Shown here piece by piece: positions 7,813-18,000 of a stretch of DNA of 64,000 bases. The DNA lies in contig NZ_KE384442.1 in NCBI RefSeq assembly GCF_000425745.1, forward strand, positions 314,968 through 378,967, written 5' to 3'. The position numbers and the translations under genes are program-made. The number at the start of each line of letters is the position of its first letter. The stretch's first letter is position 1. This stretch comes from Pseudomonas cremoricolorata DSM 17059 = NBRC 16634. GTDB taxonomy: Bacteria; Pseudomonadota; Gammaproteobacteria; Pseudomonadales; Pseudomonadaceae. The notes below the pieces were generated by a model that saw only the letters and a program-made list of their open reading frames with translations, was not told where the DNA came from and made no database searches.

Positions 7813-10197
7813 ATGAAACGTCTGCTGCTAACTGCGGTGCTTTGCGCACTGATGACCACTGAAGTTCACGCCGAGTCCTTCACTATCTCCGATATTCGTG
7901 TCAACGGCCTGCAGCGGGTGTCCGCTGGCAGCGTGTTTGGCGCGTTGCCGCTCAATGTCGGCGATCAGGCTGATGATCGGCGTCTGGTCGAATCGACCCG
8001 CTCGCTGTTCAAGACCGGCTTCTTCCAGGACATCGAGCTGGACCGCGACGTCAATGTCCTGATCATCAACGTGGTCGAGCGCCCGTCGGTGTCGAGCATT
8101 GCCATTGAGGGCAACAAGGCCATCAGCACCGACGACCTGATGAAAGGGCTCAAGCAGTCCGGCCTGGCCGAGGGCGAGATCTTCCAGCGTGCGACCCTCG
8201 AAGGTGTGCGCAACGAGCTGCAACGCCAGTACGTCGCCCAGGGCCGCTACTCGGCCGAGGTCGATGCAGAGGTGGTGCCCGAGCCGCGCAACCGCGTTGG
8301 CCTGAAGATCAAGATCAACGAAGGCACCGTGGCGGCTATCCAGCACATCAACGTGGTCGGCAATACCGTGTTCGACGACGACGAGCTGAACAGCCTGTTC
8401 GAGCTCAAGACCACCAACTGGCTTTCGTTCTTCAAGAACGACGACAAGTACGCCCGCGAAAAACTGTCCGGTGACCTCGAGCGCCTGCGCTCCTACTACC
8501 TGGACCGCGGCTACATCAACATGGACATCGCTTCCACCCAGGTGTCCATCACGCCAGACAAGAAACACGTGTACATCACCGTCAACATCAACGAAGGCGA
8601 GAAGTACACCGTTCGCGACGTCAAGCTTTCGGGCGACCTCAAGGTGCCGGAAGACCAGATCAAGTCGCTGCTGCTGGTGCAGCCTGGCCAGGTGTTCTCG
8701 CGCAAGGTGATGACCAGCACGTCCGATCTGATCACCCGTCGCCTGGGCAACGAAGGCTACACCTTCGCCAACGTCAACGGCGTGCCCCAGCCGCACGATG
8801 AAGACCACACCGTCGACATCATGTTCGTGGTCGATCCGGGCAAGCGCGCCTACGTCAACCGCATCAACTATCGCGGCAACACCAAGACCGAAGACGAAGT
8901 GCTGCGTCGCGAAATGCGTCAGATGGAAGGTGGCTGGGCCTCGACCTACCTGATCGATCAGTCCAAGACCCGTCTTGAGCGTCTGGGCTTCTTCAAGGAA
9001 GCGACCGTCGAAACCCCACCGGTGCCGGGCACCGATGACCAGGTCGACGTCAACTACGCGGTTGAAGAACAGGCCTCGGGTTCGATCACCGCCAGCGTCG
9101 GTTTCGCCCAGAGCGCCGGTCTGATCCTCGGTGGTGCGATCAGCCAGAGCAACTTCCTCGGTACCGGTAACAAGGTGTCCGTGGGCCTGACCCGTTCGGA
9201 ATACCAGACCCGCTACAACTTCGGCTTCGTTGACCCCTACTTCACTGCCGATGGCGTGAGCCTGGGCTACAACGCTTTCTACCGCAGCACCAACTACGAC
9301 GACCTCGACGTCGACGTGGCCAGCTATGCGGTAGATAGCCTGGGTGCCGGCGTCAGCCTCGGCTACCCGATCAGCGAGACCTCGCGCCTGACCTACGGCC
9401 TGACCGTGCAGAAGGACGAGATCAAGACTGGCAGGTACACCGTCGATGAAATCTTCGATTTCCTCGACAAAGAGGGTGATAACTTCCTCAACTTCAAGGG
9501 CTCGATCGGCTGGTCGGAATCGACACTCAACAAAGGTGTGCTGGCCACCCGTGGTCACTCGCAAAGCCTGACCCTGGAAACCACACTGCCAGGCAGCGAC
9601 CTGTCGTTCTACAAGGTCGACTACCGTGCCCAGCTGTTCAAGCCAATCACCACCGACTACACCCTGCGTCTGCACACTGAACTGGGTTATGGCGACGGCT
9701 TCGGCGGCACCTCTGGCCTGCCGTTCTACGAGAACTACTACGCTGGTGGCTTCAACTCGGTACGTGGCTTCAAGGACAGCAGCCTCGGTCCACGCAGTAC
9801 GCCAAGCCGTGGTGAGGGTAACCCAGGTGGACGTCCCACCACCGAGCGAGACCCGGACCAGGATCCACTGCCATTCGGTGGCAACATCCTTGTACAGGGC
9901 GGCGTGGAGCTGCTGTTCCCCCTGCCGTTCGTCAAGGATCAGCGCTCCCTGCGTACCTCGGTCTTCTGGGATGTGGGTAACGTCTTCGATAGCAATTGCG
10001 AATCCAAGTTGACGGCCGATGGCAAGAAGGTTCCATGCGCCAAGCTCGGCTTCTCCGACATGGCCAGCTCGGTCGGTCTGGGCGTAACGTGGGTCACGGC
10101 ACTGGGTCCGCTGAGCTTCAGCCTGGCGATGCCAGTCAAGAAGCCTGACGATGCCGACACTCAGGTGTTCCAATTCTCTCTGGGCCAGACCTTCTAA
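7813..10197 (+). CDS. bamA: Outer membrane protein assembly factor BamA
   Basis: Essential Omp85-family core of the BAM machine that folds beta-barrel proteins into the outer membrane. The 794-residue precursor has a signal peptide (about residues 1-20, cut after VHA), five POTRA domains to about residue 420, and a C-terminal 16-strand barrel ending in phenylalanine (GQTF). The loop-6 VRGF motif lies near residue 649, followed by a Pro/Gly/Asp-rich insert typical of Pseudomonas BamA. It is directly followed by its periplasmic chaperone partner skp. Confidence 0.98.
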   Translation: MKRLLLTAVLCALMTTEVHAESFTISDIRVNGLQRVSAGSVFGALPLNVGDQADDRRLVESTRSLFKTGFFQDIELDRDVNVLIINVVERPSVSSIAIEGNKAISTDDLMKGLKQSGLAEGEIFQRATLEGVRNELQRQYVAQGRYSAEVDAEVVPEPRNRVGLKIKINEGTVAAIQHINVVGNTVFDDDELNSLFELKTTNWLSFFKNDDKYAREKLSGDLERLRSYYLDRGYINMDIASTQVSITPDKKHVYITVNINEGEKYTVRDVKLSGDLKVPEDQIKSLLLVQPGQVFSRKVMTSTSDLITRRLGNEGYTFANVNGVPQPHDEDHTVDIMFVVDPGKRAYVNRINYRGNTKTEDEVLRREMRQMEGGWASTYLIDQSKTRLERLGFFKEATVETPPVPGTDDQVDVNYAVEEQASGSITASVGFAQSAGLILGGAISQSNFLGTGNKVSVGLTRSEYQTRYNFGFVDPYFTADGVSLGYNAFYRSTNYDDLDVDVASYAVDSLGAGVSLGYPISETSRLTYGLTVQKDEIKTGRYTVDEIFDFLDKEGDNFLNFKGSIGWSESTLNKGVLATRGHSQSLTLETTLPGSDLSFYKVDYRAQLFKPITTDYTLRLHTELGYGDGFGGTSGLPFYENYYAGGFNSVRGFKDSSLGPRSTPSRGEGNPGGRPTTERDPDQDPLPFGGNILVQGGVELLFPLPFVKDQRSLRTSVFWDVGNVFDSNCESKLTADGKKVPCAKLGFSDMASSVGLGVTWVTALGPLSFSLAMPVKKPDDADTQVFQFSLGQTF

Positions 10198-10241
10198 GGT
10201 CGGCCCGTGCTCAACGACAACGGTTTATCCAGGAGTGCATC

Positions 10242-10745
10242 GTGCGTAAGTTGACCCAACTGGCCTTCGTGGCTGCGGCGCTGGTCGCCACCCCCGCTTT
10301 CGCCGAAATGAAAGTGGCCGTACTGAACTATCAGATGGCCCTGCTCGAATCCGACGCCGCCAAGCGCTACGCCGTGGATGCCGAGAAGAAGTTCGGCCCG
10401 CAACTGACCAAGCTGAAAAGCCTGGAAAGCAGCGCCAAGGGTATTCAGGACCGTCTGATCAAGGGCGGCGACAAAATGGCCCAGCCTGAGCGCGAGCGTC
10501 TCGAGCTCGAGTTCAAGCAAAAGGCCCGTGATTTCCAGTTCCAGTCCAAGGAACTCAACGAAGCCAAGGCCGTTGCCGATCGCGACATGCTCAAGACCCT
10601 CAAGCCCAAGCTCGATGGCGCCGTGGAAGAAGTCATCAAGAAAGGCGGCTTCGATCTGGTACTCGAGCGTGGCGCGGTCATCGATGTCAAGCCGCAGTAC
10701 GACATCACCCGCCAGGTCATCGAGCGCATGAACCAAGCGCGTTGA
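10242..10745 (+). CDS. skp: Periplasmic chaperone Skp (OmpH/HlpA family)
   Basis: Holds unfolded outer-membrane proteins in the periplasm and delivers them to BamA. The 167-residue precursor has a signal peptide ending AFA near residue 21 and then a highly charged, helical body with coiled-coil character, as in trimeric Skp. The start is GTG at 10242, preceded by CCAGGAGTGCATC. It ends one base before lpxD and follows bamA, the conserved bamA-skp-lpxD order. Confidence 0.95.
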   Translation: MRKLTQLAFVAAALVATPAFAEMKVAVLNYQMALLESDAAKRYAVDAEKKFGPQLTKLKSLESSAKGIQDRLIKGGDKMAQPERERLELEFKQKARDFQFQSKELNEAKAVADRDMLKTLKPKLDGAVEEVIKKGGFDLVLERGAVIDVKPQYDITRQVIERMNQAR

Positions 10746-10746
10746 T

Positions 10747-11802
10747 ATGACCCAGTCCATGACCCTCGGCCAGTTGGCCGAGACGCTCGGCGCCACGCTG
10801 CAAGGCGCCGCAGCGCAGCCCATCACCGGCCTCGCCACCCTGCAGGAAGCGGGGCCGGGGCAGTTGAGCTTTCTGGCCAACCCGCAATACCGCAAGTACC
10901 TGGAGACTACCCAGGCCGGCGCGGTGCTGCTCAAGGCCGCTGATGCCCAGGGCTTTTCCGGAAACGCCCTGATCGTCGCCGACCCGTACCTGGCCTACGC
11001 GCGCATCTCGCACCTGTTCGATCCCAAGCCCAAGGCTGTAGCGGGTGTTCATCCCAGCGCCGTTGTGGCAGACGATGCCGACGTGGATGCGAGTGCCAGT
11101 GTGGGTCCGTTCGCGGTGATCGAAAGCGGTGCGCGGATTGGCCCGGGTGTGACGGTTGGCGCGCATTGCTTCATCGGTGCGCGCAGCGTGGTGGGCGAGG
11201 GTGGTTGGCTGGCGCCGCGGGTCACGTTGTATCACGACGTGATCATCGGCAAGCGCGTGGTGATTCAGTCAGGCGCGGTCATCGGTGGCGAAGGCTTTGG
11301 TTTCGCCAACGAAAAAGGTGTATGGCGCAAGATCGCGCAGATTGGTGGTGTGACCGTCGGCGATGACGTCGAGATTGGCGTCAATACCGCAGTCGACCGC
11401 GGTGCGTTGTCAGATACGCGTATCGATGACGGTGCCAAGCTCGACAACCAGATCCAGATTGCCCACAACGTACACGTCGGCGCCCATACGGCAATGGCGG
11501 CCTGTGTGGGCATTTCCGGCAGCACCCGTATCGGCAAGCATTGCACCATCGCCGGCGGTGTCGGCATGGTGGGTCACATCGATGTCTGCGACAACGTCTT
11601 CGTCTCCGGCATGACCATGGTGACCCGCTCCATTACCGAGCCGGGCGCCTACTCATCCGGTACGGCGATGCAGCCGCTGGGCGACTGGCGCAAAAGTGCG
11701 GCACGCATTCGTCAACTCGACGACATGGCCAAGCGCTTGCAACAGCTGGAAAAACGGGTCGATACCGTGACCTCGGAAGGCCAGCCGGCATCAGATGGCT
11801 GA
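10747..11802 (+). CDS. lpxD: UDP-3-O-(3-hydroxyacyl)glucosamine N-acyltransferase
   Basis: Adds the second hydroxyacyl chain to UDP-acyl-glucosamine in lipid A synthesis, in the cytoplasm. The 351-residue protein has an N-terminal uridine-binding domain, a long left-handed beta helix of hexapeptide repeats, and the catalytic histidine in IAHNVHVG near residue 240. A short C-terminal helix follows. It is one base downstream of skp; a 113-base gap with a possible regulatory hairpin separates it from fabZ. Confidence 0.97.
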   Translation: MTQSMTLGQLAETLGATLQGAAAQPITGLATLQEAGPGQLSFLANPQYRKYLETTQAGAVLLKAADAQGFSGNALIVADPYLAYARISHLFDPKPKAVAGVHPSAVVADDADVDASASVGPFAVIESGARIGPGVTVGAHCFIGARSVVGEGGWLAPRVTLYHDVIIGKRVVIQSGAVIGGEGFGFANEKGVWRKIAQIGGVTVGDDVEIGVNTAVDRGALSDTRIDDGAKLDNQIQIAHNVHVGAHTAMAACVGISGSTRIGKHCTIAGGVGMVGHIDVCDNVFVSGMTMVTRSITEPGAYSSGTAMQPLGDWRKSAARIRQLDDMAKRLQQLEKRVDTVTSEGQPASDG

Positions 11803-11839
11803 CAGCAACTTCTGAGCAAGCATGATTCGTCGCTAGCTG

Positions 11840-11865
11840 GCTCCTCTTTGGATGGCAAAAGGAGC
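11840..11865 (+). promoter_or_regulatory. Hairpin masking a Shine-Dalgarno sequence upstream of fabZ
   Basis: GCTCCT at 11840-11845 can pair with AGGAGC at 11860-11865, and TTT/AAA extend the stem past a one-base bulge. AGGAG is the only good Shine-Dalgarno sequence in the lpxD-fabZ gap, so its pairing could limit translation of what follows. The function is inferred from sequence only. Confidence 0.4.
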
Positions 11866-11919
11866 GTGTGGTCAGCGCCTACGCTCCCTATTCTTATTAC
11901 AGGCTTCCCCCCGAAATGA
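11866..11919 (+). CDS. Possible 17-codon leader ORF overlapping the fabZ start
   Basis: A GTG at 11866 just after AAAAGGAGC opens a 17-codon frame whose TGA stop (11917-11919) overlaps the fabZ ATG (11916). fabZ itself has only a C-run upstream and no Shine-Dalgarno match, so re-initiation after this mini-ORF is an attractive way to start fabZ. The predicted peptide (VWSAPTLPILITGFPPK) resembles nothing I recognise. The Shine-Dalgarno spacing is tight, so it could be chance. Confidence 0.3.
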   Translation: MWSAPTLPILITGFPPK

Positions 11920-12356
11920 TGGACATCAACGAGATTCGCGAATACCTGCCTCACCGCTACCCGTTCCTGCTGGTGGATCGGGTGACGGATCTGGACTACG
12001 AGGCCCAGAGCATTCGTGCCTACAAGAATGTCAGCATCAACGAGCCCTTCTTCAACGGCCACTTCCCGGCGCACCCGATCATGCCTGGCGTGCTGATCAT
12101 CGAGGCCATGGCCCAGGCCGCCGGGATTCTTGGCTTCAAGATGCTTGACGCCAAACCTGCCGACGGCACCCTGTACTACTTCGTCGGCTCCGACAAGCTG
12201 CGCTTCCGTCAGCCGGTTCTGCCGGGCGACCAGTTGGTGCTGGAAGCTACTTTCCTCAGTCGCAAAAGCATGATCTGGAAATTCGAATGCCGCGCGCTGG
12301 TCGACGGCAAGCCTGTATGCTCGGCTCAGATCACCTGCGCGGAACGCTCCCTATGA
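11916..12356 (+). CDS. fabZ: 3-hydroxyacyl-[ACP] dehydratase FabZ
   Basis: Dehydrates 3-hydroxyacyl-ACP in fatty-acid elongation; it competes with lipid A synthesis for 3-hydroxyacyl-ACP. The 146-residue hot-dog-fold protein has catalytic His49 in NGHFPAHPIMPG and Glu63 in IIEAMAQ. The start MMDINEIREYLPHRYPF matches the family; an in-frame GTG at 11868 would add 16 residues not seen in relatives. Its stop overlaps lpxA as ATGA, coupling the two competing pathways. Confidence 0.96.
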   Translation: MMDINEIREYLPHRYPFLLVDRVTDLDYEAQSIRAYKNVSINEPFFNGHFPAHPIMPGVLIIEAMAQAAGILGFKMLDAKPADGTLYYFVGSDKLRFRQPVLPGDQLVLEATFLSRKSMIWKFECRALVDGKPVCSAQITCAERSL

Positions 12357-13129
12357 ATTCGATTGATCCACGGGCCATCATCGACCCGTCGGCCAGGTTG
12401 GCCGACGGCGTCGAAGTGGGCCCATGGTCGATCATTGGCCCTGACGTCGAGATCGGGGAGGGCACGGTCGTCGGCCCACATGTGGTGCTCAAGGGGCCGA
12501 CGCGCATCGGCAAGCACAACCGTATTTTCCAGTTCTCCTCGATCGGCGAAGACACGCCGGACCTCAAGTATCGAGGCGAACCCACGCGTCTGGTGATCGG
12601 CGACCACAACGTTATCCGCGAAGGCGTGACGATTCACCGTGGCACCATTCAGGACCGCGCGGAAACCACCGTGGGTGACCACAACCTGATCATGGCCTAC
12701 GCCCATATCGGGCATGACAGCGTTATCGGCAGCCACTGCATTCTGGTCAACAACACTGCCCTGGCCGGGCATGTTCACGTTGGCGACTGGGCGATTCTTT
12801 CCGGCTTCACCCTGGTCCACCAGTACTGCCACATCGGCGCTCACGCGTTTTCCGGTATGGGCACGGCGATTGGCAAGGACGTTCCAGCCTTCGTTACCGT
12901 GTTCGGCAGCCCTGCCGAAGCGCGCAGCATGAATTTTGAAGGCATGCGCCGTCGTGGCTTCAGCACTGAAGTGATCCACGCACTGCGCCGCGCCTACAAG
13001 ACCGTCTACCGTCAGGGGCTGACCGTCGAAGTGGCGATCGCCGAACTGGCCGAGATGGCCGGCAAGTACGCTGAAGTCGAACTGTTCCGTCAGTCCATCG
13101 TGACCTCAGCCCGCGGCATCACCCGCTGA
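12353..13129 (+). CDS. lpxA: UDP-N-acetylglucosamine O-acyltransferase
   Basis: First step of lipid A synthesis: moves a hydroxyacyl chain from ACP to UDP-GlcNAc. The 258-residue protein is a hexapeptide-repeat beta helix (start MNSIDPRAIIDPSARLADGV) with the catalytic His in AYAHIGHD near residue 122 and an alpha-helical C-terminal domain. The ATG at 12353 overlaps the fabZ stop and is preferred to an upstream in-frame start at 12287. lpxB starts one base after its stop. Confidence 0.97.
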   Translation: MNSIDPRAIIDPSARLADGVEVGPWSIIGPDVEIGEGTVVGPHVVLKGPTRIGKHNRIFQFSSIGEDTPDLKYRGEPTRLVIGDHNVIREGVTIHRGTIQDRAETTVGDHNLIMAYAHIGHDSVIGSHCILVNNTALAGHVHVGDWAILSGFTLVHQYCHIGAHAFSGMGTAIGKDVPAFVTVFGSPAEARSMNFEGMRRRGFSTEVIHALRRAYKTVYRQGLTVEVAIAELAEMAGKYAEVELFRQSIVTSARGITR

Positions 13130-13130
13130 T

Positions 13131-14258
13131 ATGGCCCAGCTCTGCATAGCCCTGGTCGCGGGTGAGGCCAGCGGCGACATCCTCGGTTCCGGTCTGATGC
13201 GTGCGCTCAAGGCGCGCCACCCCGATGTACGCTTCATCGGTGTTGGTGGCCCGCTGATGGAAGCCGAAGGTATGCAGTCGTACTTTCCCATGGAGCGCCT
13301 GGCGGTCATGGGTCTGGTGGAAGTGCTGGGCCGTCTGCGCGAACTGCTCAAGCGCCGCAAGGAGCTGATCGCCACACTGGTCGACGAAAAGCCCGATGTG
13401 TTCATCGGCATCGACGCGCCCGATTTCACCCTCAATATCGAACTGAAGCTGCGTCAGGCCGGCATCAAGACCGTGCATTACGTCAGCCCCTCGGTGTGGG
13501 CTTGGCGGCAGAAGCGCGTGCTGAAGATTCGTCAGGGCTGCGACCTGATGCTGACCCTGCTGCCGTTCGAGGCGCGCTTTTACGAAGAGCAAGGTGTGCC
13601 GGTGCGCTTCGTTGGCCATCCGTTGGCAGACACCATCCCGCTGCACGCCGATCGCGACGCCGCACGGCAGAGCCTGGGGTTGCCCGTCGGTCCAGTGGTA
13701 GCGCTGATGCCGGGCAGTCGCGGCGGCGAAGTCGGGCGGCTTGGGGCGCTGTTCCTGGATGCGGCTGAGCGGCTGCGCCAGCAAGTGCCGGGTGTGCGCT
13801 TCGTGCTGCCCTGCGCCAACGATGCACGCCGCGCCCAGGTCGAACAGATGCTCGAAGGCCGTGAGCTGCCGTTGACCCTGCTCGACGGCCAGTCGCACCT
13901 GGCCCTTGCTGCCTGCGATGCTGTGCTGATCGCATCCGGCACCGCCACCCTCGAAGCCTTGCTGTACAAGCGGCCGATGGTGGTGGCGTATCGTCTGGCG
14001 CCGCTGACCTTCTGGATTCTCAAGCGCATGGTCAAGAGCCCGTACTTGTCGCTGCCCAACCTGCTGGCCCAGCGTCTGCTGGTGCCCGAGTTGTTGCAGG
14101 ACGATGCGACCAGCGAGGCCCTGGCCGCGACTCTGGCACCCTTGCTCAAGGATGGCGCGGTGCAAACCGAGCCCTTCGATCAGATTCACCGAACCCTGCG
14201 CCGCGATGCCTCCAATCAGGCAGCCGATGCGGTGCTCGCCTTGCTGGAGCCACGCTGA
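13131..14258 (+). CDS. lpxB: Lipid A disaccharide synthase
   Basis: Joins UDP-2,3-diacylglucosamine and lipid X into the lipid A disaccharide at the inner membrane. The 375-residue GT-B glycosyltransferase starts MAQLCIALVAGEASGDILG and has the family motifs FIGIDAPDF, YVSPSVWAW and LMPGSRGGEV, the last in the GT19 nucleotide-binding region. It follows lpxA by one base and shares one base with rnhB (TGATG). Confidence 0.97.
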   Translation: MAQLCIALVAGEASGDILGSGLMRALKARHPDVRFIGVGGPLMEAEGMQSYFPMERLAVMGLVEVLGRLRELLKRRKELIATLVDEKPDVFIGIDAPDFTLNIELKLRQAGIKTVHYVSPSVWAWRQKRVLKIRQGCDLMLTLLPFEARFYEEQGVPVRFVGHPLADTIPLHADRDAARQSLGLPVGPVVALMPGSRGGEVGRLGALFLDAAERLRQQVPGVRFVLPCANDARRAQVEQMLEGRELPLTLLDGQSHLALAACDAVLIASGTATLEALLYKRPMVVAYRLAPLTFWILKRMVKSPYLSLPNLLAQRLLVPELLQDDATSEALAATLAPLLKDGAVQTEPFDQIHRTLRRDASNQAADAVLALLEPR

Positions 14259-14881
14259 TGCAAATGGGCCTGGATTTCACCCTGGTCGAGGAACTGGTCG
14301 CGGGCGTCGATGAGGTCGGCCGCGGCCCGCTGTGCGGCGACGTGGTCACCGCGGCGGTGATCCTCGATCCGCATCGGCCCATTCTCGGCCTCAACGACTC
14401 CAAGAAACTCACCCAGGCCAAGCGTGAAGCGCTGTTCGATGAAATCTGCGAAAAGGCCCTGAGTTTTTGCATCGCCCGCGCCGAGGTTGCGGAAATCGAC
14501 CGCCTGAACATCCTCCACGCCACCATGCTGGCCATGCAGCGCGCAGTCGAAGGGTTGCAGGTCACGCCCAGGCTGGCGCTGATCGACGGCAATCGCTGCC
14601 CGACCCTGTCGGTGCCCTCGGCAGCGGTGGTGCAGGGTGACAGCAAGGTCCCGGCCATCGCCGCGGCCTCGATACTGGCCAAGGTCACCCGTGACCGCGA
14701 AATGAGCGCGTTCGAGGCGCTGTATCCGGGGTATGGCATCGGCGCACACAAAGGCTACCCGACCCCTGTGCACCTGGAAGCGCTGGCCCGCCTGGGTCCA
14801 ACGCCGATTCACCGCCGCTCGTTCGCACCCGTTCGGGTCGCCTACGAGCGGCAGTCGAGTACCCTCGCCACGTTGTTGTAA
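14258..14881 (+). CDS. rnhB: Ribonuclease HII
   Basis: Cuts RNA in RNA-DNA hybrids and removes single ribonucleotides from DNA. The 207-residue product has the catalytic DEVGRGPL motif (Asp18-Glu19), LNDSKKLT, and the later IDGN and VTRDREM segments with the remaining acidic residues. It overlaps lpxB by one base and precedes dnaE, the conserved lpxB-rnhB-dnaE arrangement. Confidence 0.97.
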   Translation: MQMGLDFTLVEELVAGVDEVGRGPLCGDVVTAAVILDPHRPILGLNDSKKLTQAKREALFDEICEKALSFCIARAEVAEIDRLNILHATMLAMQRAVEGLQVTPRLALIDGNRCPTLSVPSAAVVQGDSKVPAIAAASILAKVTRDREMSAFEALYPGYGIGAHKGYPTPVHLEALARLGPTPIHRRSFAPVRVAYERQSSTLATLL

Positions 14882-14970
14882 GCCAACCCCAGCACAGCGT
14901 CCCTGGCTCAGGTCGGTCACCCGGCATGGCACGCTCGTCCTCGTGCGCGGCATCGGCCTGACCGTTGCGC

Positions 14971-14976
14971 TACAAT
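14971..14976 (+). promoter_or_regulatory. Candidate -10 element for dnaE
   Basis: TACAAT lies 37 bases before the dnaE start, in a 131-base gap after rnhB. No good -35 is visible at the right distance, so this is a weak call. Confidence 0.3.
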
Positions 14977-15012
14977 CGCGCCCTCGTGTTTCACACTGCT
15001 ACAGGAACATCC

Positions 15013-18000
15013 ATGCCGGTCTCTTTCGTTCACCTGCGCGTTCACTCCGAATTCTCTCTGGTCGATGGCCTGGTGCGGGTCAAGCCGCTGGCTAAGGCGC
15101 TGAGCGGGATGAACATGCCGGCGGTGGCGATAACCGACCAGAGCAACATGTGTTCGCTGGTCAAGTTCTACAAATCGGCCATGGGCGCCGGGATCAAGCC
15201 AATCTGTGGCGCCGACCTTTGGCTGGCCGGCAGCACGGCGGATGCGCCGCTGTCGCGCATCTGCCTGCTGGCGATGAATCCCGAGGGCTATCGCAACCTC
15301 ACCGAGCTGATTTCCCGCGGTTGGGTCGAGGGGCAGCGCAATGGCCTGGTGATCATCCAGCGCGATTGGATCGCGCCGGCCAGCGCCGGCCTGATCGGCC
15401 TGTCGGCCGCGCGTGAGGGCGATATCGGCATGGCCCTGCTGGCCGGGCGCCAGGCTGAGGCCGAGTCGTTGCTGCGCGACTGGATGCAGATGCTGCCTGA
15501 ACGTTTCTACGTCGAGGTGCAGCGCACCGGGCGTCCGAACGAGGAAGAGTACCTGCACGCTGCGGTCGCTTTGGCCGATCAGATGGGCGCTCCGTTGGTG
15601 GCCACCAACGACGTGCGCTTTCTCAAGCAGTCCGACTTCGACGCCCATGAAACTCGCGTCTGCATCGGCGAGGGGTGGACCCTCGACGATCCGCGCCGGC
15701 CTCGCCACTACAGCGACGAGCAGTACCTCAAGAGCGCCGAGCAGATGGCCGAGCTGTTCAGCGACCTGCCCGATGCCATCGCCAACACGGTCGAGATCGC
15801 CAAGCGCTGCAACATCCAGGTGCAGTTGGGCAAGGCGTTTCTGCCGGACTTCCCTACGCCCAACGGCATGGGCATCGACGATTACCTGCGCCATGTGTCC
15901 CACGAAGGTCTGGAAGAGCGCCTGGCGGTACTGTGGCCCAAGGACAGCACGCCCAACTATGAAGAAAAGCGGCAGGTCTACCTCGACCGACTGAAGTTCG
16001 AGCTGGACATCATCATCCAGATGGGCTTCCCGGGTTACTTCCTGATCGTCATGGACTTCATCAAGTGGGCCAAGAACAACGGCGTGCCGGTCGGCCCCGG
16101 TCGAGGCTCGGGTGCCGGCTCGCTGGTCGCCTACGTGCTGAAGATCACCGACCTCGACCCGCTGGCCTACGACCTGCTGTTCGAGCGCTTTCTCAACCCT
16201 GAACGGGTCTCGATGCCCGACTTCGACGTCGACTTCTGCATGGACGGTCGTGACCGGGTCATCGAATATGTCGCCGACGCCTATGGGCGCAACGCCGTCA
16301 GCCAGATCATCACCTTCGGCACCATGGCCGCCAAGGCGGTGGTACGTGACGTGGCGCGGGTGCAGGGCAAGTCCTACGGCCTGGCCGATCGCCTGTCGAA
16401 GATGATTCCCTTCGAAGTGGGCATGACCCTGGAGAAGGCCTTCGAGCAGGAAGAGATTCTCCGTGACTTCCTCAAGAGCGATGAGGAGGCCAAGGAAATC
16501 TGGGACATGGCCCTCAAGCTCGAGGGCGTCACCCGCGGCACCGGCAAGCACGCCGGTGGTGTGGTCATCGCGCCGACCAAGCTCACCGACTTCTCGCCAG
16601 TGGCCTGCGATGAAGAAGGCGGTGGCCTGGTCACTCAGTTCGACAAAGACGACGTCGAGGCCGCTGGCCTGGTCAAGTTCGACTTCCTTGGCCTGCGTAC
16701 CCTGACCATCATCAAGTGGGCGATGGAGACCATCAACCGCGAGCAAGCCAAGGCCGGCTTGCCCGACCTGAACATCGACTTCATCCCGCTGGACGACCGC
16801 AAGACCTACGAACTGCTGCAGAAGGCCGAGACCACCGCGGTATTCCAGCTCGAATCGCGTGGCATGAAGGAGCTGATCAAGAAGCTCAAGCCCGACTGCC
16901 TGGAAGACCTCATCGCCTTGGTGGCGTTGTTCCGGCCGGGTCCGTTGCAGTCCGGCATGGTCGATGACTTCATCAACCGCAAGCACGGTCGTGCCGAGCT
17001 GGCCTACCCGCACCCCGATTACCAGTACGACGGTCTGCAACCGGTGCTGGCGCCGACCTACGGCATCATTCTGTACCAGGAACAGGTGATGCAGATCGCC
17101 CAGGTCATGGCCGGCTACACCCTGGGTGAGGCGGACATGCTGCGCCGCGCCATGGGCAAGAAGAAGCCCGAGGAAATGGCCAAGCAACGCGGCGGTTTCA
17201 TCGACGGTTGCAGCAGGAATAACATCGAAGCGGATCTTGCGGGGAACATCTTCGACCTGGTAGAAAAATTCGCAGGTTACGGCTTCAACAAGTCGCACTC
17301 GGCAGCGTACGGGCTGGTGTCGTACCAGACCGCCTGGCTCAAGACTCACCACCCGGCACCGTTCATGGCCGCGGTGCTGTCGGCGGACATGCACAACACC
17401 GACAAGGTCGTGGTGCTGATCGAAGAGGTGCGCAGCATGAAGCTGCGCCTCGATGCGCCGGATGTGAACAGTTCGGAGTTCAAGTTCACCGTCAATGACG
17501 ATGGCCGCATCGTCTATGGCCTGGGCGCCATCAAAGGGGTGGGCGAGGGGCCGGTGGAGGCCATCGTCGAAGCTCGCGCAGAGGGTGGCCCATTCAAGGA
17601 CCTGTTCGATTTCTGCGAGCGTGTCGACCTCAAGCGCATCAACAAACGCACCCTCGACGCGCTGATTCGAAGCGGCGCGCTGGATCGTCTGGGGCCGCAC
17701 TTCCACGACGAGATCAAGGCCTACCACGCCAGTATCGACATCAATCGTGCGGTGCTGGTGTCGGCGCTGGAAGAGGCGATCAAGTCGGCCGAGCAGACCG
17801 CCCGCACCGCGCAGAGCGGCCATGTCGACCTGTTCGGCGGGGTGTTCGTCGAGCAGGATGCTGACGTTTATGCCAATCACCGCAAGGCCCGAGAGCTGAC
17901 GCTCAAGGAGCGTCTGCGCGGCGAGAAGGACACGCTCGGCCTGTACCTGACCGGTCACCCGATCGATGAGTACGAGAGCGAGATCCGCCGTTTCGCGCGC

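Noticed and set aside
7828..10173. 781-codon open frame antisense to bamA
   Set aside because: Shadow of bamA codon bias; low-complexity Val/Gly/Asp-rich translation with no motif.
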